From positions 310,001 through 374,000 of the forward strand of contig MU385743.1 of NCBI GenBank assembly GCA_022497155.1: a stretch of DNA of 64,000 nucleotides, given 5' to 3'. This document shows positions 23,404 through 34,498 of the stretch, one piece after another. Position 1 is the stretch's first letter, and each line of letters starts with the position of its first letter. This DNA comes from Whalleya microplaca. Lineage: Eukaryota; Ascomycota; Sordariomycetes; Xylariales; Xylariaceae. The translations under genes and the position numbers were made by a program. Below the pieces are notes generated by a model. That model searched no databases, was not told the DNA's origin, and was given only the letters and a program-made list of their open reading frames with translations.

Positions 23404-24580
23404 CTACAGCCCAACCCTAGCATAAATCCCATCATACACCCCTCCCAACCACCCCTCCGCCGGCCCCGCCCTCGCCACGACCCCCAGCGCGCCCGCGGCC
23501 CACACCCCCGCGACCACGGCCGCGACGCCGTTGATCCCCCACCAGGCGCGCCGCCGCCGCCGCCGCAGCTTCTTATCGACGGTGGTGCGCGACCAGCCCG
23601 GCGGCGGCGCCAGCGCCCACCACTTCGCGCACCCCCAGACCATGTGGCCCACGCCGACGCCCAGGAGTAGTGTGTACGCGGCCCAGGGGACCCAGGGGAG
23701 CACCGCCTGCGCCGCCTCCGCGGCCGCCGCGGCGATGGCGGGGGGTAGGCCGAGCTGCTCTAGTTGGGAGAGGGAGGAGGACAGGGAGGAGGACAGGGAG
23801 GAGGGGGAGGTGGAGAAGCCGTGGCTCACGAACTGCAGGCCGATGTTCGACGAGTCGCCCTCGACGAGCAAGGGCAGCGCGCGGTTCAGGCCCACGTGGC
23901 CGGCGAGCAGCGCGACGAAGGCGTACCCGGAGGCGCTGACGTAGGTGAGTGGGGGCCAGACGCTTGGCCTCGAATTCCTATACGCGGGGTGGTGAGACGA
24001 GTGGGAGTGTGAGAGGCCGAGGAAACCCGGGGAGGCGCCGCCGTAGCGCAGCAGGTTCTGCCGACGGCGGAGGAGGCGGATGGCGAGGCCGGAGGCGACG
24101 TGGGCGAGGACGGGCAGGCCGACGAGGAGGGGCTCGGTGAGCTGGGTCTGGTAGAGCTCGCGGGTCAGCAGGAGGAAGGGCTCGGCGTAGGGCACCGATT
24201 GGTAGAGAAGCGGGAAGAGCGAGGTGTTGGCGAAGTGCAGGCCGGCGAAGAAGGTGAAGGTGTAGGAGGAGTAGCGCTGGATGCGGGTTACTATTTTCCA
24301 CATGGTTGTCAGTTAGGTATTATTGGTAGATCCATGCACATTATAGGTGGAAGATTCCCGAGGAAGAGACCGTACAGTAGAATATCGGCCCACGACCGCT
24401 CCCGCTCAGTCCTATGGAAGTCGACGAGGTGGGCAAAGGGCCTCTGGCATCGCCGGGTAGCGGCGGCAGCTCCTTGTCGTAGAGCGATGCGTTGTCTATG
24501 GGCGCGGGATCGAGCTGGAGCAGGGAGAACAGGGTCTCCTGCGAGTCGGTGCGATACAACGAGCGGCGATCCGACTCCAT
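23404..24580 (-). CDS. Mcp1-like mitochondrial membrane protein (DUF1691)
   Basis: Two exons, 24580-24376 and 24290-23404, giving 363 residues. Splicing joins GPIFY to LTRIQRYSSYTFTFF, the conserved opening of the fungal Mcp1/DUF1691 transmembrane region, which fixes the intron (GTACGG donor, CTAAC branch, AAATAG acceptor). Yeast Mcp1 is an outer-mitochondrial-membrane protein that recruits Vps13 and suppresses loss of ER-mitochondria contacts. The N-tail carries YDKELPPLPGD. Several hydrophobic segments follow, interrupted by a Ser-rich loop (about residues 220-240) and a basic RRRRRR patch before the last membrane span. The C-terminus (GVYDGIYARVGL) lies immediately next to the poly-C scar, but the stop codon at 23404 is on clean sequence. 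Function is inferred from family membership. Confidence 0.8.
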
Positions 24581-25071
24581 CGTGGCCGCTCAGTGAGCCG
24601 GTTTTGTCGCTTGGGGGGAAGGAAGCTGAGGAAGCTGTGGGAGCTGTGGGAGCTGTGGGAGCTGGGGGAGCTGGGGCGGTGATGATGTCGTCGAATAGCA
24701 GCCGGGGCCATTTTATACTTCAGGTTTTATAGGGTTTACGGGGTTTATGGGGTTTATGGGGTTTATGGTAGTGGACGTGTAGGGCTTATAGGTGCATATG
24801 TGCCTGATGTGGTGGTGCGTGTTGTAGGTGTCAAAAGCTTCCATTAGGTACCTTAGGTACCGTATCCTGCCCCGCGATCTTCGCTAAGGGCCCGCTAGGC
24901 CATCAATCATAACGCTGCATTTACAAAGCCTTATACCTACATTAATAAGCCAATCACGGCAATCTTCCGTCTACATACACAGCAGCTTGTGCATATGTAG
25001 CTATCACCATATGTAGCCAAATGCCATACATACATACGGTTCATACAGTCGATACAGTCAATATAGTCAAG
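24581..25071. promoter_or_regulatory. Divergent promoter region with short tandem repeats
   Basis: Between the Mcp1-like gene and the zinc-finger gene. It holds an AGCTGTGGG-type repeat (24631-24675), a GGGGTTTAT repeat (24732-24768) and paired AGGTACC words near 24846. No gene seen. Confidence 0.5.
24732..24768 (+). repeat. Short tandem repeat, GGGGTTTAT x about 4
   Basis: Four near-perfect 9-bp units of GGGGTTTAT/C. It looks telomere-like at a glance but is not TTAGGG. Confidence 0.8.
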
Positions 25072-25741
25072 ATGCCCCCAGTAAGCTCTCCGTCTCCTAT
25101 CGCGTAAAGTCCATCAGTTTCCCTGCATGACCCGTGACATCGACCCCGTGACTGATCCATATTCGTGATATGTACAGCGCCACCAGACCCTGCCGCCGGC
25201 GCAGACCTCCTCGGCCCGCGCCGCCATGCAGTCCTTCTACTGCGAGCTGTGCTCGAAGGGCTACTCGCGCATGAACGACTACGAGGCCCACCTGAGCAGC
25301 TACGACCACAGCCACCGCCAGCGCATGCGCGACATGAAGCAGATGGTGAAGGACCCCACCGCCGGCGCGCGCGCCCGCAAGGCCGAGGCCAAGGCCGACG
25401 GGCTCATCAGCATCAAGCTGGGCGATGCGTCTGGCCCGGGTGCTGGTGCTGGTGCTGGGGGGAATAGTGGTGGTGCTGCTGGTAGTGGTGCTGGAGGTGG
25501 AGGTGGAGGTGGTGGTGGGTTGAAGAAGGGCGGGTTCAAGAAGTCCGGGTTCAAGAGCGCGTTTACGCCTGCGGGGGGAGCGGTCGAGGACGAGGCTAAG
25601 GATGTGGTGAAGACAACGGCGGCGGGTGCGAATAGTGGCAAGGCGGAGCAGGAGAAGACTATACTACGGGATCTAAATGCCGAGAGCGATACGGAGGATG
25701 AGGGATACGAGGTCTACGATCCGAGACACCCTACTGATTGA
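25072..25741 (+). CDS. Small C2H2 zinc-finger protein (GPATCH8/ZNF804-like finger)
   Basis: Two exons: a 9-base first exon ATGCCCCCA at 25072-25080 and 25178-25741, giving 190 residues. The tiny first exon is inferred from a GTAAGC donor directly after MPP and a TGTACAG acceptor that keeps frame; without it the start would be the ATG at 25226. Residues about 20-60 form one finger of the type FYCELCSKGYSRMNDYEAHL followed by SYDHSHRQRMRDMKQ, the arrangement found in G-patch-8/ZNF804-type proteins. A Gly-rich stretch and basic KKGGFKKSGFKS repeats follow, then an acidic tail (DTEDEGYEVYD). Probably nuclear and RNA-related, by analogy only. Confidence 0.75.
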
Positions 25742-28287
25742 TAGTGAGACGCGATCGACGCCGACAGGGTTGACGACGATATTATATTCTATCATGGCGG
25801 TGAGGGAAGTCTGAACTCCATACTGAGACGGAGTCTCGGCCAGGCGAGGTCTCAATATCAAGCCGCGATATGCGCGAGAAGACGGCATCTACAGAGCTAC
25901 AGCACGCTGTATATACGTAGCCAGGTAGTGTGCCTCTCATCGCGGGCATCCGGAGATGCCTCGCATCGCCTGCAAGGCTGGCACTTCATGGACCGGTCAC
26001 TTCCGACTAGCTCACGATGCAAACGCGACATAAACGCGCGAAAATAGCTACTGGTGACGGGAGCGCGAGGTTACAGTGGAAGGCAATATCGCAGGCACAG
26101 GTTGGTAGAATACGTGAAGGACTCAAATGGGCCCTGAACGGCGTCGGCATTATGCTATCAATATTCTGTAAATTACTGCAAATATCATACACGATAGGGA
26201 TGGCTTCATCACTAATCCTACAACCATATTTTGGCCATACTAAACTGTTCCATCGCGTAGATTTCACCATTCCTCGACCTTCCCCATTAGATGTAAAGAC
26301 CACTGTCCTAAGCACTGCCCCCAAACATCCGCCAACTTCGATATGCCTCCAGCCTCTTACTCCATGTTGATGTTTTCTTCTTCGCCTCGGTCCGCGCGGG
26401 ACCGAAAGCAATGAAAAAAAAAATTGCGTGCTCTTGCGAGAAATGGGGGTTACAAAAATTCCCTACCCGGCCGAAGCCAAATAGGAGTGGTCATAGTATA
26501 GTTTTCAACTAGCAAAAACACGCACTCGGATTGCTCCTCACTGTGACGCGTAAAGCCCGTGCACTAAGATGGGGAAAGAAAAAGAGAAGAAGATTCTAAG
26601 AATGGGGGGGAGGGCTCGGTGTTTATATATGTTGCCTAGGGCGGTGTGCGCAATCACTCGCGGATTCTGCCGGTGGGGCAATGGTGATTTTTCGATGCCT
26701 GTTGTCGGGCAGGTACGCGGGTACCTGCCACTGTATTTTTGGAAATCACCTGTGGTGATTCTGGCCAATCAAAAACATGCTAACGCCGTAATGGGCAAAC
26801 ACAGGTATATATACCGTACCTATTGGCCTTTAGATCAGACGGGATCACCTGGAAGGCTTTGATCTTGCTCTATTTATTGATCTTGCTGTCGTCCAATCTT
26901 ATTGTACAAAGTACCTTAGATCTTACATAGATCACCTGATTTGAACCAAGCCCATCATCACTGCTAAATTTACAAAAATCTTTTAGGTAGTTGCAAGTAA
27001 CTTCCGAAATCCTCTCAGCAACATGTATCATCCTATTCATGTAGGAAGAGAGGTTGGGTAAGCCACTTGCAGTACTATAGCGACATCCCCCTAGGCCCTA
27101 GAAACACTTAGACTTGGAGTTTGCAACGATTAATGGGCATTCGCTATATAACTTTGATGATTCACCTACTTCAAGCACTAGCAATGAAAGAGGTACAGGT
27201 TTAGCAAACGATAACACGCTATTATCACCATGCCTAGCTGATTATCAGACAAGCAAGAGGTTGGAGATAGCGAGTAGACAGCAAGAAGGACGAATGTAAC
27301 ATGCACCGTAGTTCATTTACACAGTAATACGGTCTTCACGTTGAACCGCCTCCGTCTTATTCCAACATGTGTTGAGACTTAATTATCGACACTGCGTCTG
27401 GCTGACGGGTAAGACATATTTCTAGTTGTTGTTCTCTCCGGACTCTCCATAACGCTCCTGAACACTTTGTTTATCGTGGATGCCGGATTGCCGGCTTTGA
27501 AGTTTGTGGCTGCTGATGTGCAGCTGAGTCATCCCTTGCATGATTTTCACCTAGATATATATCTTACTGATAATATTCATATTACTGAGTCTGAAACCTC
27601 CTTGTAATCATTGTAAAATAGGAAGGCATCGTTGAGCATGTATTATTAGTTACAATGCCCCCATGGCTCCCGATATAGCTCAATGGCGATGTGTCTTTGG
27701 AGGAGCAAGAGTGTTCTTCCTGTCGTTGAGTCTTGATGGCGTCCTTGTGACAAGTCTTTGCACTTACATAGATATGGCCCCCGTGCTTGAATTAACGTGC
27801 TCACAGGTATAGTCAGCTCAGGAACTGGTAAAGAAAAGAAGGTAGGATCTAGCGAAGCCCCTTTGTGTAACTGCACTCTTTAAAAATATCATAGCTGAAG
27901 ACAAGCACCTAAAGATAATGCGTCAAGTTATTATTATCATTGCAGTCATGCTCTAGCTTTCTCATTGTGCAGTCATGTTACGAGGTTGCCAATTTCTGAT
28001 CATGATTTGTACCGAAATATGGTCTAGTGCTGCGCCAGCCACCTGTAAGATAGATGAATATGTCACAAAAAGGGGGATACGGAGAGAAGTTGGAGGCGCA
28101 CTTGAGTATGAATTCGGAGAATCATAACCAAAAGAGGCTGAGCGTACTTGAGGAGAGAAGGGTATAAGTAGGAGTGAAGTTTCCACCTCTATCGATTCCT
28201 CTCTTCTGCACTCACACCAACAAACTCAAAGTATCACTCACTGTTACCTTTCAAACTCTTCAGTTCTATCTCTCAATATCTATCAAG
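25742..28287. other. Long spacer, no supported gene
   Basis: About 2.5 kb. The longest frames (26007-26411 minus, 26017-26370 plus) overlap each other and show no domain, splice partner or codon bias. The stretch after 26850 is AT-rich. The last 120 bases, CT-rich with CACACCAACAAACTCAAAG, look like the 5' untranslated region of the following secreted-protein gene. Confidence 0.5.
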
Positions 28288-28645
28288 ATGCAGCTTAAGG
28301 CCACCATTCTCTCCGTCGCCGCGCTCCTCTTCGCCGGCCAGGCCATGGGAGCTGCTCTCACTGCCGTCGACGCAGGTGTGTGACCCCGTTATCATCCCTC
28401 AGTCCTGCGTTTCCAAGCTGACATCTCCTCCTCATGAAGTTTCCGCGTGCAACTGTCCGAACAACTGCAGTCACAAGGTGGGCTCGAGCTGCAAGTACCT
28501 CGCCGGCCCCTCGACCAGTTCCTCGGTTATCAGTGGCAGTGAGTGGTACCCCGGAACCCCTGGCTAGTGTGTTAGTCCGGTAGCTGACGCTGTTTCTGTA
28601 GAATGTGGCGAACAGAATGGCCAGCTCACTTGCATCCCTAAGTAG
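28288..28645 (+). CDS. Small secreted cysteine-rich protein (candidate effector or antimicrobial)
   Basis: Three exons, 28288-28375, 28440-28538, 28602-28645, giving 76 residues; all frames and phases agree (GTGTGT and GTGAGT donors). A clear signal peptide (MQLKATILSVAALLFAGQAMG, then A) precedes a mature part of about 55 residues with six cysteines: ACNCPNNC, then SSCKY, KCGE and TCIPK. Size, secretion signal and three potential disulfides match fungal small secreted cysteine-rich proteins, some of which act as plant-interaction effectors or antimicrobial peptides. I recognise no named family. It sits alone between two gene-poor stretches, a location common for such genes. Confidence 0.75.
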
Positions 28646-29414
28646 CCAGCTCACTCTAGCACGTGTGAGGGGTGTATGGCCACCTTGGAAGACCACTGGA
28701 GACGCCCATGGATACGTATAGGTTATGGCGAGAAGGTAGAGCCGGAAAATTAGGAGACAGGCGCTTTTTGCTGAATATTCTCTCGTCGGTTTGATTAGTT
28801 CTGGGCGGCATCAACATACGGTCATTACTGCAGTTTATCATGCTCTACGAAGTCTAGTGTTGCATAGAACGCCTCGCAAGCGTTACTAGCATGTTGTAAA
28901 ACACTAGGTATCAATAGAAGTCGATATCTCTCTTACTTCTGGGTTCGGAATTTGTTAGTTAATAACGCAAGGCATCCCCTAGGCGTGGTGTGGGGTAATA
29001 GCCAACCCTAGTACTTGCTTTGGTATAATAACGTGCGATATAACAAATACTGTTTCGAATCATATACCGAATAGATATTAAAGTTTTATGTGCAACCTTT
29101 GGTTTCCTATAGAACTATTTGTTGCCACGGAACTCTTTTGTATTACAAACTCCTTGTACGTATATCTGTGGCTTGGCTGAGCTGTGGCTTAGTATATAGA
29201 GCAAGTTAGGTTCGCTTCCTAGTAGCACTGTTGGTATTCGACCTATTAGCCCAGGCTGTGCAAGGCTGTGGCTCAATAGGTTTAATTTACTCCGCCTCTC
29301 GCGTCCTTTTCTTCCTTCTTTCATCTTGAGGACCACGAAGTTCGCATTCGAGTACCCTTATTTTCCAGTATCCGTTCTCTGTATAGTTAAACCTTTACCA
29401 ACTGATAATAAGAT
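28646..29414. other. Intergenic, no gene seen
   Basis: AT-rich interval between the small secreted protein and the HET gene. Confidence 0.5.
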
Positions 29415-31629
29415 ATGGCTAAGGTGTAAGAACACTTTTCTCCAGTTCGACGGTGTAGCTAATATCCTAACAGGGTCCAAGGAGAGATATCATCGGCACT
29501 CTGTCTTAATTGTCGAAATGTATTTGATCCAGAGGGCGTATACTACCATGACTGTGTCTGGATGAAAAGCGGACACCACTCGACCTTCGAGCAGCTCGTA
29601 AAAGCCAGAGAGAGCGGCTGTCACTTATGCTATATCCTTTGGCATGACTATACCTTAGAATTAAACTCGTCTGCCACTGGCTCGATTACATATTTTCTCG
29701 AGTGGGATGATGGCAGACTTTATACGGGTTTTCAGATGAACGGAAGAATAAAGGAGATGCATTGGTCTCGTTGCCACGGTAATCTCTCCTTTTGGATATA
29801 CCTTATACGCTGCTAATTCATCTTTAGGCCAACCGCTATCAAAGCAACAAGACTTCACCTACAGCTCTAGATCTAAGGCTATAATAGCATGGATTACCGA
29901 ACAGCTGGGGAGATACGTACATGAGCATGCAAACTGCCAAGAAATAGGGATACTTCGCCTGCCAGACCGCGTTTTGGATGTCGGCCTCATTGGACAGGAT
30001 AGTGTCCGGCTGAAAAATTGCAGAAATGGACTCGATTTTGCTAATTATCTCACGTTAAGTCATCGCTGGGCAGATCTAGAATTTCCCAAGCTCACCGCGG
30101 ACAATGAGTCTAGCCTAGAAAAGCACATTCTCATTCTGTCCCTACCGCAAACGTTCCGGGATGCGATTGAGGTTACTAGGTCCGTAGGGCTGAGATACCT
30201 TTGGATTGATTCTTTGTGCATTCAGCAGGGTTCGGAATCTGACTGGCGAGATCAGTCCGAAAGAATGGGAGCGATCTACCAAAACTGTCATTTCAACATT
30301 GCAGCGACGGCCGCATCTGCTGGTGGAGCTGGTCTGTTTACTTCCCAGAATCCATTAACCTTCCTTCCTGTCTATGTCCAGATCGATACTCCTTTCCTTG
30401 CCGAAGAGGGTATTTTCCCGCAACCAGGAAAGACAACCCAAGCGACAGATATTTCAACAGTTGGACTGTTTCAACTCGAGGACAGGGAGCGAGATGAATA
30501 TTCATTGGCCACGTCTGCGACGGTCTTGCACCATCGCGCTTGGGTGTTCCAGGAGCGACTTTTATCACCCCGCGTACTGAACTTTGGCAACGGCGGAATG
30601 GCTTGGGAATGCTGGGAAAAGGTGATTCTTGAGCATAACCAGTCACTGCCCTCAAAGTTCGAATCCTGTCAAGGGAGTAAAAGCCTCGAAAAATTCAGGG
30701 ATATCAAAACCTTAAGCCGATGGCTCGAGACTTTGGGGGAGGAAATCATTGAGTTTCCAGAAAGGGAGGCTGGCCTGCTGCAGCAAGCTTACCGCCGCTG
30801 GCAGGACGTGATCGAAATATACTCGAGGACATTCTTAACATATCGAAAAGACAAGCTTATTGCCCTAAGTGGCTTAGCAGGCCGCGTACGGTGGGCTACT
30901 AAAGACGAGTATTTGGCTGGCCTTTGGCAAGGTAATTTGGTCAATGACCTTTTGTGGGTCGTGTACCTAGGGGAGCCTTTGGTTCAGAATCAAGTCGAGC
31001 CAGTCCTCGGTTTTCGGGAGGGCAGTGAGGCAACGGCACGGCAGGAAGAATCTGCGGGTGACCTCTCGCCAGGATCCTTCTCTTTAGTACGAAAGGAACA
31101 TGATTGGCGGGCCCCAACGTGGAGCTGGGCATATGTCGATGCTCCAGTCTATTATGAAAACGATCATCTGCATCTAGGCGGCCAGTGGGCTTGGCGAGCA
31201 CGCCTCGAGGTCAAGTCTCGTATCCTCATCACCTTGTTGAGCTCACATGTTATCCCTACGGGTAATCATCCGTGCGGTCAACTCGAGTCAGCACAACTTG
31301 AAGTGAGTGGGCGCTTACTTGAGATTCAGAAATACACTGGGTCTGGTAGCATTCCCAGAATCAGATTCTACTTCGTAGTAGGGGGCAATATTGAGTGGGT
31401 TGTATATCCCGATAGCACGGCAATTGAGAGAAAGCTTAAAAACCTGGAGGGGCCTCTTCTGATACTGCCTGTATTATTAAACCGTTATGCACTCTGGGGG
31501 CTACTCCTTGAGCCAGACGAATCCAATAATCAGTATCGGAGAGTTGGGGTGGTTCAGTCTGACGCTGAGGATTTACCACCCAAAGATAGCCAACAGGAAA
31601 GTAAAGATGATAGAATTATTCTTGTGTAA
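29415..31629 (+). CDS. HET-domain protein (heterokaryon incompatibility)
   Basis: Three exons: 29415-29425 (11 bases, ATGGCTAAGGT), 29474-29778, 29828-31629, giving 705 residues. The short first exon is chosen because its GTAAG donor joins in phase to the frame that opens LCLNCRNVF, the Cys-pair start usual for this family; a second Cys pair GCHLC follows at 52-56. The HET core is intact: YLTLSHRWAD near 178, then LRYLWIDSLCIQQ near 227, and ERMGAIYQNCHFNIAATAA. The C-terminal half includes HRAWVFQERLLSPRVLNFG and PTWSWAYVDA, standard for long HET proteins. HET domains trigger cell death on contact with an incompatible partner, often downstream of NLRs. It lies 21 kb from the NLR, so physical pairing is weak evidence only. 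Confidence 0.85.
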
Positions 31630-32553
31630 CTATTAAGAATATACAGTTGGTTACTTGTTCCTAAATCGTAGTCTCATCGTGAGATGACAGTCATAATATT
31701 ACCGGTCCATGCCACGTTCGTCTCAGAGATGCCTGTCATTGTGAGTCGAAACGGACCTAGGTACTACTCCAAGATCTGACGCTATTCCTAAAGAAATCGA
31801 GCCAAAATAGCTTTTAAGTTACAATACTTCATCATCATCATCATCATTGAAACTAGGAGAACCAATGTTTCGGGATATTGTTGAAGAACATAATGTCTGC
31901 TGGACAGGCAACATATATCATCGTGGGCGCTCTTAATTAAAAGGGGGGTTCCACTTATAAGTTTGAGGAATTGGTGGTGATACGGATATATTTGGCAAGA
32001 ATTGTACCTACTTATATAAGTCTGCTACATATAGGTAGTTAGGTAGGTAGGTAATTATGAGATCCTGCCAAGCCATAGATTTCAATGTTGTGTATGGTTA
32101 ATAGATAGTGTGCCACAACTTCTATACACTACCAGCGGTCCTACTAGTTATTAGCGTTCGATGCATTACCATTTGGCTTATTAGGAAAATATAATGAATC
32201 CTACTACTTCATTTCAATTAGTGTACGATTTTACTTTCAATTGTAACATGTGTGAAACCATTACCAAAAAGTTCCCAAAAGGGAAATCGGGTAAGGATGG
32301 TTATACAAGACGTCATACCGGCTTCAACGATACGTCATCATCAACTTATACGCGGAGTCTTTCTTCCAGCTACAAAATGGGCAGCTCCCAATTGTCTTTA
32401 TTACTTCTTCTCAAGCTATACATAATTTGTCAATTGAAACATTCCTCATTCCTCAATTCCTTCGCAAGTTGACAAACTCACCTAAGTATTGCTGCATCCC
32501 TTCTAGTGGCATCTGCATAACTGCATTGAGTTCGTTCGCTGCAGAGAATAGCA
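31630..32553. other. Intergenic, no gene seen
   Basis: AT-rich spacer with a short CATCATCATCATCATCAT run (about 31830) and GGTAGTTAGGTAGGTAGGTA simple sequence (about 32034). A 92-codon ATG frame at 32194 has no coding support. Confidence 0.5.
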
Positions 32554-34160
32554 ATGGCTGAGCAAGATCGTTACCAATCCCATCTGGGAGTTAACACGGA
32601 CAAGGCACCAAATTTGCCCTCGACCTCGGGCGCCGAACAGGATCGCTACGGCGGGTGGTTTGGCAGAAACAGAGTCGATCAAGCCGAGGATAAGGTGCGA
32701 CAGAACTGGCCCAGGGGCTCCGGAGCTGAGCAAGACCGCTATGACGGTTGGTTTGGAGGAGACAAAGCTGATAAGGCCGGCGAGGCAATAAAGCGACATC
32801 TTCCCAAGGTCTCTGGAGCTGAGCAAGACCGATACGATGGCTGGTTCGGTGGTGATAAACTTCCTACACGGGCCGACATCGAGAGGATGCTACCAAAAAC
32901 CTCTGGGGCTGAACAAGATCGCTATGAGGGCTGGTTTGGCGGTCATAAGCTCCCCTCAAGAGACGATTTCAATAAGAGGCTCCCTACAGGGTCTGGTGCA
33001 GAGCAAGATCGTTATGGGGGCTGGTTCGGCGGAGACAAGGCCCCTTCTGCTGATCGATTGAATGCGAGCCTTACGACCGGTTCTGCGGCCGAACAGGATC
33101 GTTACGGTTCTCACTTTAAATCCGATGGCCCTCACAGTATTAGACTTGGTGCTACAACATCTACTCTTGGTCTCATTCAACATGCGGTGTTGCCTTCCTT
33201 CGGCTTCCATACTGGCCTTGGTGTAATTGCGTATGGGGTAGGGCGTTATACTAACAACGCAGAAGCTAAGGATTGGCTTTGGCCCAGCGGTCAGGTTGCC
33301 AATGCCTGGTGGAGTGCTATAGGATCCCGCGTACTCTATGACGGACTTTCTGCATCAGCTGCCTGGAGTTCTCTATCATATCAGCAGAAGCTTCTCCTTA
33401 CAGGAATCAGTGCCTGGGGAATCCGTCTCTTCTACCGCACTGCCAGCCGCCGCTTGAGGCGTGGTAAGGACGACCCTCGCTACGACGTGGCCAAGAAGGA
33501 GCCAGGTTTCTGGAACAAAGCTTTATTCAGCATGTATCTACCCGAAGCTGCCTTGCAGACGTTGATCACCCTGCCATTCACTCTGCCATTCCGCGCCCCT
33601 GTCGCTAGCGCTCATGCTTCTCCATTCCCAGACTCCTCTGGAATCTCCCACAGTCTAGCTATCTTCTTGTTCACTGCTGGATATGCTCTCGAGTCAATTG
33701 CGGACTACCAGTTGGAGGCTCACAGCCAAAAGGACAGCACCAATCTCAACCGGGACGGTGTGTGGAGCATCGTGCGACACCCCAAGTAAGTAATGTGCTC
33801 TAGCATCAAAAATAGCATAAACTGACTATCCACAGCTATCTTGGTGATGCTCTGCTACACATCTCCTTGCCTCTTCTTTTATACAGTGCCGGACAACTGC
33901 ACCCACTGGTGCTGCTCGGACCCGTTGCGAACTACCTCTTCCTCCGCTTCATTAGTGGGGACAAGGAGAACGAGGCAAACCAAGAGTCCCGCTACTCGAA
34001 GGAGAACCCTGTGAAGTACCAGCAGCTACAGGAGTATAAACAAACGAAGAACAGCTTCTGGCCAACTTTGCATGAGGTCAACAACAAGTGGTTGTGGATT
34101 GTTACTGCTGCTGGCGCTGGAGGTGCTATCCTTGAGCGGTCGCTCCGCTCATACTTGTAA
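32554..34160 (+). CDS. DUF1295 membrane protein with seven N-terminal EQDRY repeats
   Basis: Two exons, 32554-33785 and 33836-34160, giving 518 residues. Splicing restores RHPNYLGD, the signature of the DUF1295/steroid-reductase-like family, so the membrane half is secure: about five or six hydrophobic spans from residue 200 to 515. The first 190 residues consist of seven units of about 30 residues, each opening with (G/A/M)AEQDRY; five of them read GAEQDRYxGWFG, followed by a variable charged helix and a Ser before the next unit. DUF1295 proteins resemble sterol or fatty-acyl reductases of the endoplasmic reticulum, but activity is unproven here. The repeat block is the unusual part; it is hydrophilic and lies ahead of the first membrane span, and I know no function for it. 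Confidence 0.85.
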
Positions 34161-34498
34161 TCCTGAAATTTTCTAAGAGGAGTTGAGGCACAAATTCAGG
34201 GGTCTTGTAACGAGACTGTATAGTATCCTAGTGGCATGGTATTAACTAAAATAAGAAGAATTCTTTATAAACCAGTGCCTATTGCCGTCCTGCTTATCCC
34301 CCCTTGAAATGCTACGAATGAGCCAATACTCAATTCTCCCACTGCTTCGTGTCTATCCAACCCACTGATACTATGTAGAATTAATTAGTGTTCAAGTCCT
34401 CCTAAGTGTATTCCAACTTTCATTGATGACGTGTCTCATCCCCATGGTGCATTCTCCGCTCTGCCTTCAGCTATTGCAAACCGACACCTACTCCCTCG
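34161..34498. other. Intergenic, convergent 3' ends
   Basis: Short interval between the DUF1295 gene and the minus-strand lactamase-like gene. Nothing recognisable. Confidence 0.5.

Noticed and set aside
24732..24768. Telomere-like G-rich repeat
   Set aside because: The unit is GGGGTTTAT rather than TTAGGG, is short and lies internally between housekeeping genes.
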